This document shows, in pieces, positions 1 to 15,000 of a stretch of 64,000 bases of DNA (position 1 is the first letter of the stretch; each line of letters starts with the position of its first letter). Made by a program: the position numbers and the translations under genes. Source of the stretch: JAYQKL01 sp965243245 (GTDB taxonomy: Bacteria > Pseudomonadota > Alphaproteobacteria > RS24); contig OZ251536.1 of the NCBI GenBank assembly GCA_965243245.1, positions 124,001 to 188,000 on the forward strand, given 5' to 3'. The notes under the pieces are model-generated. The model did no database searches. It worked only from the letters and a program-made list of their open reading frames with translations, and was not told where the DNA came from.

Positions 1-1
1 T

Positions 2-3000
2 AATATTGTCTCAATTACCGATGGAATCACAACTGATGTGCGCGGCGTGCTTGTGCATATTGCAGATGATGGCATAGAAACTGAATATGACGCGAGGGGT
101 GAAATTCCCGCCGAACATTTTGCAAACCTAGTCTTCCGCCCTGTGGCTGATTATTTAGGGCGCGTAGAGATTATCTATACGGTGTTTGATGGCGAGGATG
201 ATTCTGATGAGGCAAGCTTAGAAATTGAAGTTATTTTTGACCCTAATGCGCCGGTGTTTACGTCTAGTGCGACGGCGTCGGTTAATGAGAATATTACGGC
301 CAATGATGATGGTGATACCCAAGGCAGTGCGGCGACTATTTATACAGCTATTGCCGCCCCCGATGATGCAGGCGATACGGTTATCTATAGTTTGACGTCG
401 GCTAATGATGGTGACTCGTTTGGGATTAATGCGTCAACGGGCACTGTTTGGTTGCGTGTCGCGCCTGATTTTGAAACCAAATCGAGTTATAGCTTCACGG
501 TGGTTGCTTCTGTTACGGCGGATGGGGTTACGCAAACCGTGTCGCAGATAATTACGCTGAGCGTTACTGATTTGAATGATAATGCGCCTGTGTTTACGTC
601 TAGTGCGACGGCGTCGGTTAATGAGAATATTGCGGTCAATGATGATGGTGATACCCAAGGCAGTGCGGCGACTATTTATACGGCTATTGCCGCCCCCGAT
701 GATGCAGGCGATACGGTTAGCTATAGCCTGACGTCGGCTAATGATGGGGACTCGTTTGGGATTAATGCGTCAACGGGAGATGTTTGGTTCCGCGCCGCGC
801 CCGACCATGAGAACAAATCGAGTTATAGCTTCACGGTGGTTGCTTCTGTTACGGCGGATGGGGTGACGCAAACAGCGACCCGCATTGTTACTTTGAGCGT
901 TACTGATTTGAATGATAATGCGCCGGTGTTTACGTCTAGTGCGACGGCATCGGTTAATGAGAATATTGCGGTCAATGATGATGGTGATACCCAAGGCAGT
1001 GCGGCGACTATTTATACGGCTATTGCCGCCCCCGATGATGCAGGCGATACGGTTATCTATAGCCTGACGTCGGCTAATGATGGTGACTCGTTTGGGATTA
1101 ATGCGTCAACGGGAGATGTTTGGTTCCGCGCCGCGCCCGACCATGAGAACAAATCGAGTTATAGCTTCACGGTGGTTGCTTCTGTTACGGCAGATGGGGT
1201 GACGCACAGCGAGTCGCAGATAATTACTTTGAGCGTTACTGATTTGAATGATAATGCGCCGGTGTTTACGTCTAGTGCGACGGCATCGGTTAATGAGAAT
1301 ATTGCCGCCAATGATGATGGTGATACCCAAGGCAGTGCGGCGACTATTTATACGGCTATTGCCGCCCCCGATGATGCAGGCGATACGGTTATCTATAGTT
1401 TGACGTCAGCTAATGATGGTGACTCGTTTGGGATTAACGCGTCAACGGGCACTGTTTGGTTCCGCGCCGCGCCCGACCATGAGAACAAATCGAGTTATAG
1501 CTTCACGGTGGTTGCTTCTGTTACGGCGGATGGGGTTACGCAAACAGCGACCCGCATTGTTACTTTGAGCGTTACTGATTTGAATGATAATGCGCCGGTG
1601 TTTACGTCTAGTGCGACGGCATCGGTTAATGAGAATATTACGGCCAATGATGATGGTGATACCCAAGGCAGTGCGGCGACTATTTATACAGCTATTGCCG
1701 CCCCCGATGATGCAGGCGATACGGTTAGCTATAGCCTGACGTCGGCTAATGATGGTGACTCGTTTGGGATTAATGCGTCAACGGGCACTGTTTGGTTCCG
1801 CGCCGCGCCTGATTTTGAAACCAAATCGAGTTATAGCTTCACGGTGGTTGCTTCTGTTACGGCAGATGGGGTTACGCAAACAGCGACCCGCATTGTTACT
1901 TTGAGCGTTACTGATTTGAATGATAATGCGCCGGTGTTTACGTCTAGTGCGACGGCGTCGGTTAATGAGAATATTGCGGCCAATGATGATGGTGATACCC
2001 AAGGCAGTGCGGCGACTATTTATACAGCTATTGCCGCCCCCGATGATGCAGGCGATACGGTTATCTATAGCCTGACGTCGGCTAATGATGGTGACTCGTT
2101 TGGGATTAATGCGTCAACGGGCACTGTTTGGTTCCGCGCTGCGCCCGACCATGAGACCAAATCGAGTTATAGCTTCACGGTGGTTGCTTCTGTTACGGCG
2201 GATGGGGTGACGCAAACAGCGACCCGCATTGTTACTTTGAGCGTTACTGATTTGAATGATAATGCGCCGGTGTTTACGTCTAGTGCGACGGCATCGGTTA
2301 ATGAGAATATTGCCGCCAATGATAGTGAAGATACGCAAGGCAGTGCGGCGACTATCTATACAGCTATTGCCGCCCCCGATGATGCAGGCGATACGGTTAT
2401 CTATAGCCTGACGTCGGCTAATGATGGTGACTCGTTTGGGATTAATGCGTCAACGGGAGATGTTTGGTTCCGCGCCGCGCCCGACCATGAGAACAAATCG
2501 AGTTATAGCTTCACGGTGGTTGCTTCTGTTACGGCAGATGGTGTGACGCACAGCGAGTCGCAGATAATTACTTTGAGCGTTACTGATTTGAATGATAATG
2601 CGCCGGTGTTTACGTCTAGTGCGACGGCATCGGTTAATGAGAATATTGCGGCCAATGATGATGGTGATACCCAAGGCAGTGCGGCGACTATTTATACGGC
2701 TATTGCCGCCCCCGATGATGCAGGCGATACGGTTAGCTATAGCCTGACGTCGGCTAATGATGGTGACTCGTTTGGGATTAATGCGTCAACGGGCACTGTT
2801 TGGTTGCGTAGCCCGCCCGACCATGAGAACAAATCGAGTTATAGCTTCACGGTGGTTGCTTCTGTTACGGCAGATGGGGTGACGCACAGCGAGTCGCAGA
2901 TAATTACGCTGAGCGTTACTGATTTGAATGATAATGCGCCGGTGTTTACGTCTAGTGCGACGGCATCGGTTAATGAGAATATTGCCGCCAATGATGATGG

Positions 3001-6000
3001 TGATACCCAAGGCAGTGCGGCGACTATTTATACGGCTATTGCCGCCCCCGATGATGCAGGCGATACGGTTATCTATAGCCTGACGTCGGCTAATGATGGT
3101 GACTCGTTTGGGATTAATGCGTCAACGGGAGATGTTTGGTTCCGCGCCGCGCCCGACCATGAGAACAAATCGAGTTATAGCTTCACGGTGGTTGCTTCTG
3201 TTACGGCAGATGGGGTGACGCACAGCGAGTCGCAGATAATTACTTTGAGCGTTACTGATTTGAATGATAATGCGCCGGTGTTTACGTCTAGTGCGACGGC
3301 ATCGGTTAATGAGAATATTGCCGCCAATGATGATGGTGATACCCAAGGCAGTGCGGCGACTATTTATACAGCTATTGCCGCCCCCGATGATGCAGGCGAT
3401 ACGGTTAGCTATAGCCTGACGTCGGCTAATGATGGTGACTCGTTTGGGATTAATGCGTCAACGGGTACTGTTTGGTTCCGCGCCGCGCCCGACCATGAGA
3501 ACAAATCGAGTTATAGCTTCACGGTGGTTGCTTCTGTTACGGCGGATGGGGTGACGCAAACCGCGACCCGTATTGTTACTTTGAGCGTTACTGATTTGAA
3601 TGATAATGCGCCTGTGTTTACGTCTAGTGCGACGGCATCGGTTAATGAGAATATTGCGGTCAATGATGATGGTGATACCCAAGGCAGTGCGGCGACTATC
3701 TATACGGCTATTGCCGCCCCCGATGATGCAGGCGATACGGTTAGCTATAGCCTGACGTCGGCTAATGATGGTGACTCGTTTGGGATTAATGCGTCAACGG
3801 GAGATGTTTGGTTCCGCGCCGCGCCCGACCATGAGAACAAATCGAGTTATAGCTTCACGGTGGTTGCTTCTGTTACGGCGGATGGGGTGACGCAAACAGC
3901 GACCCGCATTGTTACTTTGAGCGTTACTGATTTGAATGATAATGCGCCGGTGTTTACGTCTAGTGCGACGGCGTCGGTTAATGAGAATATTGCGGTCAAT
4001 GATGATGGTGATACCCAAGGCAGTGCGGCGACTATTTATACAGCTATTGCCGCCCCCGATGATGCAGGCGATACGGTTAGCTATAGCCTGACGTCGGCTA
4101 ATGATGGGGACTCGTTTGGGATTAATGCGTCAACGGGTACTGTTTGGTTGCGTAGCCCGCCCGACCATGAGAACAAATCGAGTTATAGCTTCAGGGTGGT
4201 TGCTTCTGTTACGGCAGATGGTGTGACTCAAACAGCAACCAGCAACCTTATTACTTTGAGCATTAATGATTTGAATGATAATGCGCCGGTGTTTACGTCT
4301 AGTGTGACGGCGTCGGTTAATGAGAATATTGCGGCCAATGATGATGGTGATACCCAAGGCAGTGCGGCGACTATTTATACAGCTATTGCCGCCCCCGATG
4401 ATGCAGGCGATACGGTTAGCTATAGCCTGACGTCGGCTAATGATGGTGACTCGTTTGGGATTAATGCGTCAACGGGCACTGTTTGGTTCCGCGCCGCGCC
4501 CGACCATGAGAACAAATCGAGTTATAGCTTCACGGTGGTTGCTTCTGTTACGGCGGATGGGGTTACGCAAACAGCGACCCGTATTGTTACTTTGAGCGTT
4601 ACTGATTTGAATGATAATGCGCCGGTGTTTACGTCTAGTGCGACGGCATCGGTTAATGAGAATATTGCGGCCAATGATGATGGTGATACCCAAGGCAGTG
4701 CGGCGACTATTTATACAGCTATTGCCGCCCCCGATGATGCAGGCGATACGGTTAGCTATAGCCTGACGTCGGCTAATGATGGTGACTCGTTTGGGATTAA
4801 TGCGTCAACGGGCACTGTTTGGTTGCGTGTCGCGCCTGATTTTGAAACCAAATCGAGTTATAGCTTCACGGTGGTTGCTTCTGTTACGGCAGATGGGGTG
4901 ACGCAAACCGCGACCCGCATTGTTACTTTGAGCGTTACTGATTTGAATGATAATGCGCCGGTGTTTACGTCTAGTGCGACGGCGTCGGTTAATGAGAATA
5001 TTGCGGCCAATGATGATGCAGATACGCAAGGCAGTGCGGCGACTATTTATACAGCTATTGCCGCCCCCGATGATGCAGGCGATACGGTTATCTATAGTTT
5101 GACGTCGGCTAATGATGGTGACTCGTTTGGGATTAATGCGTCAACGGGCATTGTTTGGTTCCGCGCCGCGCCCGACCATGAGAACAAAGCGAGTTATAGC
5201 TTCACGGTGGTTGCTTCTGTTACGGCGGATGGGGTGACGCACAGCGCGTCGCAGATAATTACTTTGAGCGTTACTGATTTGAATGATAATGCGCCGGTGT
5301 TTACGTCTAGTGCGACGGCGTCGGTTAATGAGAATATTGCGGCCAATGATGATGGTGATACCCAAGGCAGTGCGGCGACTATTTATACGGCTATTGCCGC
5401 CCCCGATGATGCAGGCGATACGGTTAGCTATAGCCTGACGTCGGCTAATGATGGGGACTCGTTTGGGATTAATGCGTCAACGGGAGATGTTTGGTTCCGC
5501 GCTGCGCCCGACCATGAGAACAAATCGAGTTATAGCTTCACGGTGGTTGCTTCTGTTACGGCGGATGGGGTGACGCAAATAGCGACCCGCATTGTTACTT
5601 TGAGCGTTACTGATTTGAATGATAATGCGCCGGTGTTTACGTCTAGTGCGACGGCGTCGGTTAATGAGAATATTGCGGCCAATGATGATGGTGATACCCA
5701 AGGCAGTGCGGCGACTATCTATACGGCTATTGCCGCCCCCGATGATGCAGGCGATACGGTTAGCTATAGCCTGACGTCGGCTAATGATGGTGACTCGTTT
5801 GGGATTAATGCGTCAACGGGCACTGTTTGGTTCCGCGCCGCGCCTGATTTTGAAACCAAATCGAGTTATAGCTTCACGGTGGTTGCTTCTGTTACGGCAG
5901 ATGGGGTGACGCAAACAGCGACCCGCATTGTTACTTTGAGCGTTACTGATTTGAATGATAATGCGCCGGTGTTTACGTCTAGTGCGACGGCGTCGGTTAA

Positions 6001-9000
6001 TGAGAATATTGCGGTCAATGATGATGGCGATACGCAAGGCAGTGCGGCGACTATCTATACAGCTATTGCCGCCCCCGATGATGCAGGCGATACGGTTAGC
6101 TATAGCCTGACGTCGGCTAATGATGGTGACTCTTTTGGGATTAATGCGTCAACGGGCATTGTTTGGTTCCGCGCCGCGCCCGACCATGAAACCAAATCGA
6201 GTTATAGCTTCACGGTGGTTGCTTCTGTTACGGCGGATGGGGTGACGCAAACAGCGACCCGCATTGTTACTTTGAGCGTTACTGATTTGAATGATAATGC
6301 GCCGGTGTTTACGTCTAGTGCGACGGCATCGGTTAATGAGAATATTACGGCCAATGATGATGGTGATACGCAAGGCAGTGCGGCGACTATTTATACAGCT
6401 ATTGCCGCCCCCGATGATGCAGGCGATACGGTTAGCTATAGCCTGACGTCGGCTAATGATGGTGACTCGTTTGGGATTAATGCGTCAACGGGTACTGTTT
6501 GGTTGCGCGCCGCGCCCGACCATGAGAACAAATCGAGTTATAGCTTCACGGTGGTTGCTTCTGTTACGGCGGATGGGGTTACGCAAACAGCGACCCGTAT
6601 TGTTACTTTGAGCGTTACTGATTTGAATGATAATGCGCCGGTGTTTACGTCTAGTGCGACGGCGTCGGTTAATGAGAATATTGCGGCCAATGATGATGGT
6701 GATACGCAAGGCAGTGCGGCGACTATCTATACGGCTATTGCCGCCCCCGATGATGCAGGCGATACGGTTAGCTATAGCCTGACGTCGGCTAATGATGGTG
6801 ACTCGTTTGGGATTAATGCGTCAACGGGCACTGTTTGGTTGCGTAGCCCGCCCGACCATGAGAACAAATCGAGTTATAGCTTCACGGTGGTTGCTTCTGT
6901 TACGGCGGATGGGGTTACGCAAACAGCGACCCGCATTGTTACTTTGAGCGTTACTGATTTGAATGATAATGCGCCGGTGTTTACGTCTAGTGCGACGGCA
7001 TCGGTTAATGAGAATATTGCGGCCAATGATGATGGTGATACCCAAGGCAGTGCGGCGACTATTTATACAGCTATTGCCGCCCCCGATGATGCAGGCGATA
7101 CGGTTAGCTATAGTTTGACGTCAGCTAATGATGGTGACTCGTTTGGGATTAATGCGTCAACGGGAGATGTTTGGTTCCGCGCCGCGCCTGATTTTGAAAC
7201 CAAATCGAGTTATAGCTTCACGGTGGTTGCTTCTGTTACGGCGGATGGGGTTACGCAAACAGCGACCCGCATTGTTACTTTGAGCGTTACTGATTTGAAT
7301 GATAATGCGCCGGTGTTTACGTCTAGTGCGACGGCGTCGGTTAATGAGAATATTGCGGTCAATGATGATGGTGATACCCAAGGCAGTGCGGCGACTATTT
7401 ATACGGCTATTGCCGCCCCCGATGATGCAGGCGATACGGTTAGCTATAGTTTGACGTCGGCTAATGATGGGGACTCGTTTGGGATTAATGCGTCAACGGG
7501 CACTGTTTGGTTGCGTAGCCCGCCCGACCATGAGAACAAATCGAGTTATAGCTTCACGGTGGTTGCTTCTGTTACGGCGGATGGGGTTACGCAAACCGCG
7601 ACCCGCATTGTTACTTTGAGCGTTACTGATTTGAATGATAATGCGCCGGTGTTTACGTCTAGTGCGACGGCATCGGTTAATGAGAATATTACGGTCAATG
7701 ATGATGGTGATACCCAAGGCAGTGCGGCGACTATCTATACAGCTATTGCCGCCCCCGATGATGCAGGCGATACGGTTAGCTATAGCCTGACGTCGGCTAA
7801 TGATGGGGACTCGTTTGGGATTAATGCGTCAACGGGAGATGTTTGGTTCCGCGCCGCGCCCGACCATGAGAACAAATCGAGTTATAGCTTCACGGTGGTT
7901 GCTTCTGTTACGGCGGATGGGGTTACGCAAACCGCGACCCGTATTGTTACTTTGAGCGTTACTGATTTGAATGATAATGCGCCTGTGTTTACGTCTAGTG
8001 CGACGGCATCGGTTAATGAGAATATTGCGGTCAATGATGATGGTGATACCCAAGGCAGTGCGGCGACTATCTATACGGCTATTGCCGCCCCCGATGATGC
8101 AGGCGATACGGTTAGCTATAGCCTGACGTCGGCTAATGATGGTGACTCGTTTGGGATTAATGCGTCAACGGGCACTGTTTGGTTCCGCGCCGCGCCCGAC
8201 CATGAGAACAAATCGAGTTATAGCTTCACGGTGGTTGCTTCTGTTACGGCGGATGGGGTTACGCAAACAGCGACCCGCATTGTTACTTTGAGCGTTACTG
8301 ATTTGAATGATAATGCGCCGGTGTTTACGTCTAGTGCGACGGCGTCGGTTAATGAGAATATTGCGGTCAATGATGATGGTGATACGCAAGGCAGTGCGGC
8401 GACTATCTATACGGCTATTGCCGCCCCCGATGATGCAGGCGATACGGTTAGCTATAGTTTGACGTCAGCTAATGATGGTGACTCGTTTGGGATTAACGCG
8501 TCAACGGGCACTGTTTGGTTGCGTGTCGCGCCTGATTTTGAAACCAAATCGAGTTATAGCTTCACGGTGGTTGCTTCTGTTACGGCAGATGGGGTTACGC
8601 AAACCGCGACCCGTATTGTTACTTTGAGCGTTACTGATTTGAATGATAATGCGCCGGTGTTTACGTCTAGTGCGACGGCATCGGTTAATGAGAATATTGC
8701 GGCCAATGATGATGGTGATACCCAAGGCAGTGCGGCGACTATTTATACAGCTATTGCCGCCCCCGATGATGCAGGCGATACGGTTAGCTATAGCCTGACG
8801 TCGGCTAATGATGGTGACTCGTTTGGGATTAATGCGTCAACGGGTACTGTTTGGTTCCGCGCCGCGCCCGACCATGAGAACAAATCGAGTTATAGCTTCA
8901 CGGTGGTTGCTTCTGTTACGGCGGATGGGGTGACGCACAGCGCGTCGCAGATAATTACTTTGAGCGTTACTGATTTGAATGATAATGCGCCGGTGTTTAC

Positions 9001-12000
9001 GTCTAGTGCGACGGCATCGGTTAATGAGAATATTGCGGTCAATGATGATGGTGATACGCAAGGCAGTGCGGCGACTATTTATACGGCTATTGCCGCCCCC
9101 GATGATGCAGGCGATACGGTTAGCTATAGCCTGACGTCGGCTAATGATGGTGACTCGTTTGGGATTAATGCGTCAACGGGCACTGTTTGGTTCCGCGCCG
9201 CGCCCGACCATGAGAACAAATCGAGTTATAGCTTCACGGTGGTTGCTTCTGTTACGGCGGATGGGGTGACGCAAACAGCGACCCGCATTGTTACTTTGAG
9301 CGTTACTGATTTGAATGATAATGCGCCGGTGTTTACGTCTAGTGCGACGGCGTCGGTTAATGAGAATATTGCGGTCAATGATGATGGTGATACCCAAGGC
9401 AGTGCGGCGACTATTTATACAGCTATTGCCGCCCCCGATGATGCAGGCGATACGGTTAGCTATAGCCTGACGTCGGCTAATGATGGGGACTCGTTTGGGA
9501 TTAATGCGTCAACGGGTACTGTTTGGTTGCGTAGCCCGCCCGACCATGAGAACAAATCGAGTTATAGCTTCAGGGTGGTTGCTTCTGTTACGGCAGATGG
9601 TGTGACTCAAACAGCAACCAGCAACCTTATTACTTTGAGCATTAATGATTTGAATGATAATGCGCCGGTGTTTACGTCTAGTGTGACGGCGTCGGTTAAT
9701 GAGAATATTGCGGCCAATGATGATGGTGATACCCAAGGCAGTGCGGCGACTATTTATACAGCTATTGCCGCCCCCGATGATGCAGGCGATACGGTTAGCT
9801 ATAGCCTGACGTCGGCTAATGATGGTGACTCGTTTGGGATTAATGCGTCAACGGGCACTGTTTGGTTCCGCGCCGCGCCCGACCATGAGAACAAATCGAG
9901 TTATAGCTTCACGGTGGTTGCTTCTGTTACGGCGGATGGGGTTACGCAAACAGCGACCCGTATTGTTACTTTGAGCGTTACTGATTTGAATGATAATGCG
10001 CCGGTGTTTACGTCTAGTGCGACGGCATCGGTTAATGAGAATATTGCGGCCAATGATGATGGTGATACCCAAGGCAGTGCGGCGACTATTTATACAGCTA
10101 TTGCCGCCCCCGATGATGCAGGCGATACGGTTAGCTATAGCCTGACGTCGGCTAATGATGGTGACTCGTTTGGGATTAATGCGTCAACGGGCACTGTTTG
10201 GTTGCGTGTCGCGCCTGATTTTGAAACCAAATCGAGTTATAGCTTCACGGTGGTTGCTTCTGTTACGGCAGATGGGGTGACGCAAACCGCGACCCGCATT
10301 GTTACTTTGAGCGTTACTGATTTGAATGATAATGCGCCGGTGTTTACGTCTAGTGCGACGGCGTCGGTTAATGAGAATATTGCGGCCAATGATGATGCAG
10401 ATACGCAAGGCAGTGCGGCGACTATTTATACAGCTATTGCCGCCCCCGATGATGCAGGCGATACGGTTATCTATAGTTTGACGTCGGCTAATGATGGTGA
10501 CTCGTTTGGGATTAATGCGTCAACGGGCATTGTTTGGTTCCGCGCCGCGCCCGACCATGAGAACAAAGCGAGTTATAGCTTCACGGTGGTTGCTTCTGTT
10601 ACGGCGGATGGGGTGACGCACAGCGCGTCGCAGATAATTACTTTGAGCGTTACTGATTTGAATGATAATGCGCCGGTGTTTACGTCTAGTGCGACGGCGT
10701 CGGTTAATGAGAATATTGCGGCCAATGATGATGGTGATACCCAAGGCAGTGCGGCGACTATTTATACGGCTATTGCCGCCCCCGATGATGCAGGCGATAC
10801 GGTTATCTATAGCCTGACGTCGGCTAATGATGGTGACTCGTTTGGGATTAATGCGTCAACGGGCACTGTTTGGTTGCGTGTCGCGCCCGACCATGAGAAC
10901 AAATCGAGTTATAGCTTCACGGTGGTTGCTTCTGTTACGGCGGATGGGGTTACGCAAACCGCGACCCGCATTGTTACTTTGAGCGTTACTGATTTGAATG
11001 ATAATGCGCCGGTGTTTACGTCTAGTGCGACGGCATCGGTTAATGAGAATATTGCGGTCAATGATGATGGTGATACCCAAGGCAGTGCGGCGACTATTTA
11101 TACAGCTATTGCCGCCCCTGATGATGCAGGCGATACGGTTATCTATAGTTTGACGTCGGCTAATGATGGGGACTCGTTTGGGATTAATGCGTCAACGGGC
11201 ACTGTTTGGTTGCGTAGCCCGCCCGACCATGAGAACAAATCGAGTTATAGCTTCACGGTGGTTGCTTCTGTTACGGCGGATGGGGTGACGCACAGCGCGT
11301 CGCAGATAATTACTTTGAGCGTTACTGATTTGAATGATAATGCGCCGGTGTTTACGTCTAGTGCGACGGCATCGGTTAATGAGAATATTGCGGTCAATGA
11401 TGATGGTGATACCCAAGGCAGTGCGGCGACTATCTATACAGCTATTGCCGCCCCCGATGATGCAGGCGATACGGTTAGCTATAGCCTGACGTCGGCTAAT
11501 GATGGGGACTCTTTTGGAATTAATGCGTCAACGGGCACTGTTTGGTTCCGCGCCGCGCCCGACCATGAGAACAAATCGAGTTATAGCTTCACGGTGGTTG
11601 CTTCTGTTACGGCGGATGGGGTTACGCAAATAGCGACCCGCATTGTTACTTTGAGCATTACTGATTTGAATGATAATGCGCCGGTGTTTACGTCTAGTGC
11701 GACGGCGTCGGTTAATGAGAATATTGCGGCCAATGATGATGGTGATACCCAAGGCAGTGCGGCGACTATTTATACGGCTATTGCCGCCCCCGATGATGCA
11801 GGCGATACGGTTAGCTATAGCCTGACGTCGGCTAATGATGGTGACTCGTTTGGGATTAATGCGTCAACGGGAGATGTTTGGTTCCGCGCTGCGCCCGACC
11901 ATGAGAACAAATCGAGTTATAGCTTCACGGTAGTTGCTTCTGTTACGGCGGATGGGGTGACGCAAATAGCGACCCGCATTGTTACTTTGAGCGTTACTGA

Positions 12001-15000
12001 TTTGAATGATAATGCGCCGGTGTTTACGTCTAGTGCGACGGCGTCGGTTAATGAGAATATTGCGGCCAATGATGATGGTGATACCCAAGGCAGTGCGGCG
12101 ACTATCTATACGGCTATTGCCGCCCCCGATGATGCAGGCGATACGGTTAGCTATAGCCTGACGTCGGCTAATGATGGTGACTCGTTTGGGATTAATGCGT
12201 CAACGGGCACTGTTTGGTTCCGCGCCGCGCCTGATTTTGAAACCAAATCGAGTTATAGCTTCACGGTGGTTGCTTCTGTTACGGCAGATGGGGTGACGCA
12301 AACAGCGACCCGCATTGTTACTTTGAGCGTTACTGATTTGAATGATAATGCGCCGGTGTTTACGTCTAGTGCGACGGCGTCGGTTAATGAGAATATTGCG
12401 GTCAATGATGATGGCGATACGCAAGGCAGTGCGGCGACTATCTATACAGCTATTGCCGCCCCCGATGATGCAGGCGATACGGTTAGCTATAGCCTGACGT
12501 CGGCTAATGATGGTGACTCTTTTGGGATTAATGCGTCAACGGGCATTGTTTGGTTCCGCGCCGCGCCCGACCATGAAACCAAATCGAGTTATAGCTTCAC
12601 GGTGGTTGCTTCTGTTACGGCGGATGGGGTGACGCAAACAGCGACCCGCATTGTTACTTTGAGCGTTACTGATTTGAATGATAATGCGCCGGTGTTTACG
12701 TCTAGTGCGACGGCATCGGTTAATGAGAATATTACGGCCAATGATGATGGTGATACGCAAGGCAGTGCGGCGACTATTTATACAGCTATTGCCGCCCCCG
12801 ATGATGCAGGCGATACGGTTAGCTATAGCCTGACGTCGGCTAATGATGGTGACTCGTTTGGGATTAATGCGTCAACGGGTACTGTTTGGTTGCGTGTCGC
12901 GCCCGACCATGAGAACAAATCGAGTTATAGCTTCACGGTGGTTGCTTCTGTTACGGCAGATGGGGTGACGCACAGCGCGTCGCAGATAATTACGCTGAGC
13001 GTTACTGATTTGAATGATAATGCGCCGGTGTTTACGTCTAGTGCGACGGCGTCGGTTAATGAGAATATTGCGGCCAATGATGCTGGTGATACCCAAGGCA
13101 GTGCGGCGACTATTTATACGGCTATTGCCGCCCCCGATGATGCAGGTGATACGGTTAGCTATAGCCTGACGTCGGCTAATGATGGTGACTCGTTTGGGAT
13201 TAATGCGTCAACGGGCGCTGTTTGGTTCCGCGCCGCGCCCGACCATGAGAACAAATCGAGTTATAGCTTCACGGTGGTTGCTTCTGTTACGGCGGATGGG
13301 GTGACGCAAACAGCGACCCGCATTGTTACTTTGAGCGTTACTGATTTGAATGATAATGCGCCTGTGTTTACGTCTGACGCCACGGCGGCTAATGTTAATG
13401 AGAATATTACGGCCAATGATGATGGTGATACCCAAGGCAGTGCGGCGACTATTTATACAGCTATTGCCGCCCCTGATGATGCAGGCGATACGGTTAGCTA
13501 TAGCCTGACGTCGGCTAATGATGGTGACTCTTTTGGGATTAATGCGTCAACGGGTACTGTTTGGTTGCGTAGCCCGCCCGACCATGAGAACAAATCGAGT
13601 TATAGCTTCACGGTGGTTGCTTCTGTTACGGCAGATGGGGTTACGCAAACAGCGACCCGTATTGTTACTTTGAGCGTTACTGATTTGAATGATAATGCGC
13701 CGGTGTTTACGTCTAGTGCGACGGCATCGGTTAATGAGAATATTACGGCCAATGATGATGGTGATACCCAAGGCAGTGCGGCGACTATTTATACGGCTAT
13801 TGCCGCCCCCGATGATGCAGGCGATACGGTTAGCTATAGTTTGACGTCGGCTAATGATGGTGACTCGTTTGGGATTAATGCGTCAACGGGCACTGTTTGG
13901 TTCCGTAGCCCGCCCGACCATGAGAACAAATCGAGTTATAGCTTCACGGTGGTTGCTTCTGTTACGGCGGATGGGGTTACGCAAACCGCGACCCGCATTG
14001 TTACTTTGAGCGTTACTGATTTGAATGATAATCCGCCGGTGTTTACGTCTAGTGCGACGGCATCGGTTAATGAGAATATTGCGGCCAATGATGATGGTGA
14101 TACCCAAGGCAGTGCGGCGACTATTTATACAGCTATTGCCGCCCCCGATGATGCAGGCGATACGGTTAGCTATAGCCTGACGTCGGCTAATGATGGTGAC
14201 TCGTTTGGGATTAACGCGTCAACGGGCATTGTTTGGTTCCGCGCCGCGCCTGACCATGAGAGCGGCAAAACAAGTTATAGCTTCACGGTGGTTGCTTCTG
14301 TTACGGCGGATGGGCTGACGCACACCACGACCCGTATTGTTACTTTGAGCGTTACTGATTTGAATGATAATGCGCCGGTGTTTACGTCTAGTGCGACGGC
14401 GTCGGTTAATGAGAATATTACGGCCAATGATGATGGTGATACGCAGGGCAGTGCGGCGACTATTTATACAGCTATTGCCGCCCCCGATGATGCAGGCGAT
14501 ACGGTTAGCTATAGCCTGACGTCGGCTAATGATGGTGACTCTTTTGGGATTAACGCGTCAACGGGCATTGTTTGGTTCCGCGCCGCGCCCGACCATGAGA
14601 ACAAATCGAGTTATAGCTTCACGGTGGTTGCTTCTGTTACGGCGGATGGGGTTACGCAAACCGCGACCCGCATTGTTACTTTGAGCGTTACTGATTTGAA
14701 TGATAATGCGCCGGTGTTTACGTCTAGTGCGACGGCATCGGTTAATGAGAATATTGCGGCCAATGATGATGGTGATACCCAAGGCAGTGCGGCGACTATT
14801 TATACAGCTATTGCCGCCCCCGATGATGCAGGCGATACGGTTAGCTATAGCCTGACGTCGGCTAATGATGGTGACTCGTTTGGGATTAATGCGTCAACGG
14901 GCACTGTTTGGTTGCGTAGCCCGCCCGACCATGAGAACAAATCGAGTTATAGCTTCACGGTGGTTGCTTCTGTTACGGCGGATGGGGTTACGCAAACCGC

